Shown: in pieces, positions 4,451-5,769 of the stretch | How the letters are laid out: every line of letters begins with the position of its first letter | Position numbering within the stretch: the stretch's first letter is position 1 | The notes under the pieces: generated by a model | Database searches by the model: none | Told to the model about the DNA's origin: nothing | The model's input: only the letters and a program-made list of their open reading frames with translations | Translations under genes and position numbers: made by a program | Source of the DNA: Actinomycetes bacterium | GTDB taxonomy: Bacteria; Actinomycetota; Actinomycetes; Streptosporangiales; Streptosporangiaceae | DNA: 5,769 nucleotides | Direction of reading: 5' to 3' | NCBI GenBank assembly: GCA_025964635.1 | Contig: JAOPYP010000326.1 | Span: 1-5,769, forward strand

Positions 4451-5745
4451 CAGCGCCCCCCGGCCGGGTCGTACCCGTACATGGCCAGCTCCCCCAGGCA
4501 GGAGACCGGGGCGTGGGGCACCGCCCGGCCGTCCGGGCCGGGTGCGAACACCTCACTGGACAGCACCCGCCCATCCACCCCCGTCACCTCCCGGATACTG
4601 CTCACGAAGCGGCGCAACCGGCCGCCGAACTGGTACTCGTTGCGTTTCTGCACGAACACGACGAAGTCGATGGCCCCGGCGATCAGCATGTGGGTCGCTT
4701 CCACCGGGAGCCGCTCGGCGGACTGGATGGCGTAGGTGGCGATCCGGTTGAACACCTCGAGCGAGGAGTTCGAGTGGATGGTGGACAGCGAGCCGTCGTT
4801 GCCCTGGGACATCGCGTTGAGCATGGTGACGATCTCATCGCCGAGGACCTCGCCGACGATGACCCGGCTCGGGTTCATCCGCAGCGACCGCCGGACCAGC
4901 TCGGCCATGGAGATCGCACCCTGGCCCTCCATGTTCGGCAGCCGTTCCTCGAACGCGACGACGTTCGGGTGCAGCTCGGGGAAATGGTCGATGCCCAGCT
5001 CAAGCGCCCGTTCCACGGTGATGAGCCGTTCAGCCGCCGGGATCTCGTTGACGATCGCCCGCAGCAGCGTGGTCTTGCCGGCGTTGGTGGCCCCGGCGAT
5101 CATGATGTTCTTCCGCGCGGCGGCCGCGGCCGCGAGGCAGGCGGCCGCCTCCGGCAGCAGCGTGCCGTTGCCCACCAGGTCGGCCAGGAACACCTTGCCC
5201 AGCCGGGCCCGGCGGATGGACACCGCGGGACGCAGCGTCACGTCCATCACCGCGGACAGGCGGGCCCCGTCGGGCAGCCGGAGATCCAGCTGCGGGTTGG
5301 CGCTGTCGAACGGCCGGCTGGACAGGCCGGAGTAGGCGGCGAGCACCTGGATCAGCTCGACCAGTTCGCCGTCGTTCTCCGCGACGGGCTCGACCATGAC
5401 CTCGCGCCCGTCCGCGTAGCCGACGAACACCCGGTCGCAGCCGTTGATGTCGATGTTCTCGATGTGCGGGTCATCGAGCAGCGGCTGGAGCCGCCCGACG
5501 CCGAACAGCGCGGCGTGGATCGCGGCGGCGAGGTCTTCCTCCTCCTGGGCGTTGGGCGGGACCCGGCCCGCGGTGATCTCGTTGCGGGCGTGATCCTCCA
5601 GTACCTGCGCGATCAGGGCCCGCGCGAACTGGCGCTCGTCCTCGCCCGACATGGGCGGCAGGCCACCGGAGGCGTCCAGCCGCCGCTGCTCGGCCAGCCG
5701 CGCACCCACTTCGCCGCGGAGCCGTTTCACGAGGGTGTGGTCCAT
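4447..5745 (-). CDS. cpaF: CpaF/TadA family type II/IV secretion ATPase
   Basis: This encodes 432 residues from an ATG at 5745. It is the cytoplasmic motor of the Tad pilus: a probably hexameric ATPase that powers pilin assembly through TadB/TadC. The N-terminal part (about 1-200) includes the GVGRLQPLLDDPHIENIDIN segment typical of CpaF. The catalytic core follows: Walker A GATNAGKTT (218-226, Lys224), an Asp-box equivalent ITVERALEL with Glu245 and Glu249, Walker B VIVGEV with Glu299, and a His box STIHSN with His324. MNPSRVIVGEVLGDEIVTML and AMSQGNDGSLSTIH are, from memory, characteristic of actinobacterial members. Length is normal and all catalytic motifs are present, so it should be active. 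GGTGAGG directly before the ATG is very close for a ribosome binding site. It contains a TGA that could be the stop of an upstream gene beyond the window, so the gene may itself be internal to the operon. Confidence 0.95.
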   Translation of the reverse strand: MDHTLVKRLRGEVGARLAEQRRLDASGGLPPMSGEDERQFARALIAQVLEDHARNEITAGRVPPNAQEEEDLAAAIHAALFGVGRLQPLLDDPHIENIDINGCDRVFVGYADGREVMVEPVAENDGELVELIQVLAAYSGLSSRPFDSANPQLDLRLPDGARLSAVMDVTLRPAVSIRRARLGKVFLADLVGNGTLLPEAAACLAAAAAARKNIMIAGATNAGKTTLLRAIVNEIPAAERLITVERALELGIDHFPELHPNVVAFEERLPNMEGQGAISMAELVRRSLRMNPSRVIVGEVLGDEIVTMLNAMSQGNDGSLSTIHSNSSLEVFNRIATYAIQSAERLPVEATHMLIAGAIDFVVFVQKRNEYQFGGRLRRFVSSIREVTGVDGRVLSSEVFAPGPDGRAVPHAPVSCLGELAMYGYDPAGGRW

Positions 5746-5769
5746 GCCTCACCGCCCGCCCGGCTCGGC

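Noticed and set aside
1..5335. Many long open frames on the plus strand, some over 300 residues
   Set aside because: They are antisense to the tad genes, have low-complexity Arg/Pro/Gly/Ala-rich composition and no recognisable domain, which is typical of spurious frames in very GC-rich DNA. The minus-strand genes account for the whole stretch.
5749..5769. Possible 3' end of an upstream minus-strand gene (AEPGGR then TGA at 5751-5749)
   Set aside because: Only six codons are inside the window. The TGA three bases before the cpaF start fits the tight operon spacing, but nothing identifies a protein, so it is not listed as a gene.

Overview
The window is very GC-rich, with G or C at most third codon positions, and every gene I can support lies on the minus strand. 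The proteins are the actinobacterial version of a Tad/Flp (type IVb pilus, 'tight adherence') locus, so a high-GC actinomycete is the likely source. I cannot name the genus.

Reading in the direction of transcription (right to left), the layout is: a CpaF/TadA secretion ATPase (5745-4447), TadB (4450-3581), TadC (3584-2679), a 41-base gap, a 69-residue Flp-like prepilin (2637-2428), two TadE-like minor pseudopilins (about 2408-1899 and 1902-1351), a TadG-like single-pass protein (1354-869), and a membrane protein with a LysM domain that runs off the left edge (869 to beyond 1). Five of the seven junctions are stop/start overlaps (GTGA, ATGA or TGATG). No promoter or terminator is visible, so this looks like the interior of one operon. 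There is no gene-free stretch longer than 41 bases, and I see no RNA gene, insertion sequence or CRISPR array.

The expected division of labour, from knowledge of Tad systems, is as follows. CpaF hydrolyses ATP and drives the inner-membrane platform made of TadB and TadC. That platform extrudes a fibre of processed Flp-like pilin carrying TadE-type minor pilins. The TadG-like protein and the LysM protein probably act at the envelope, the latter possibly contacting peptidoglycan. The prepilin peptidase and the TadZ/CpaE-type localisation protein are not in the window.

The most interesting local details are a TTA leucine codon in the second TadE gene, possibly a bldA-type control point; an Arg/Gly/Phe hexapeptide repeat inside that protein's predicted leader; a 15-base identity at the starts of the two TadE genes; and a second tandem repeat encoding the linker before the LysM domain. 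I do not see a wholly new system: this is a recognisable Tad locus with accessory peculiarities.
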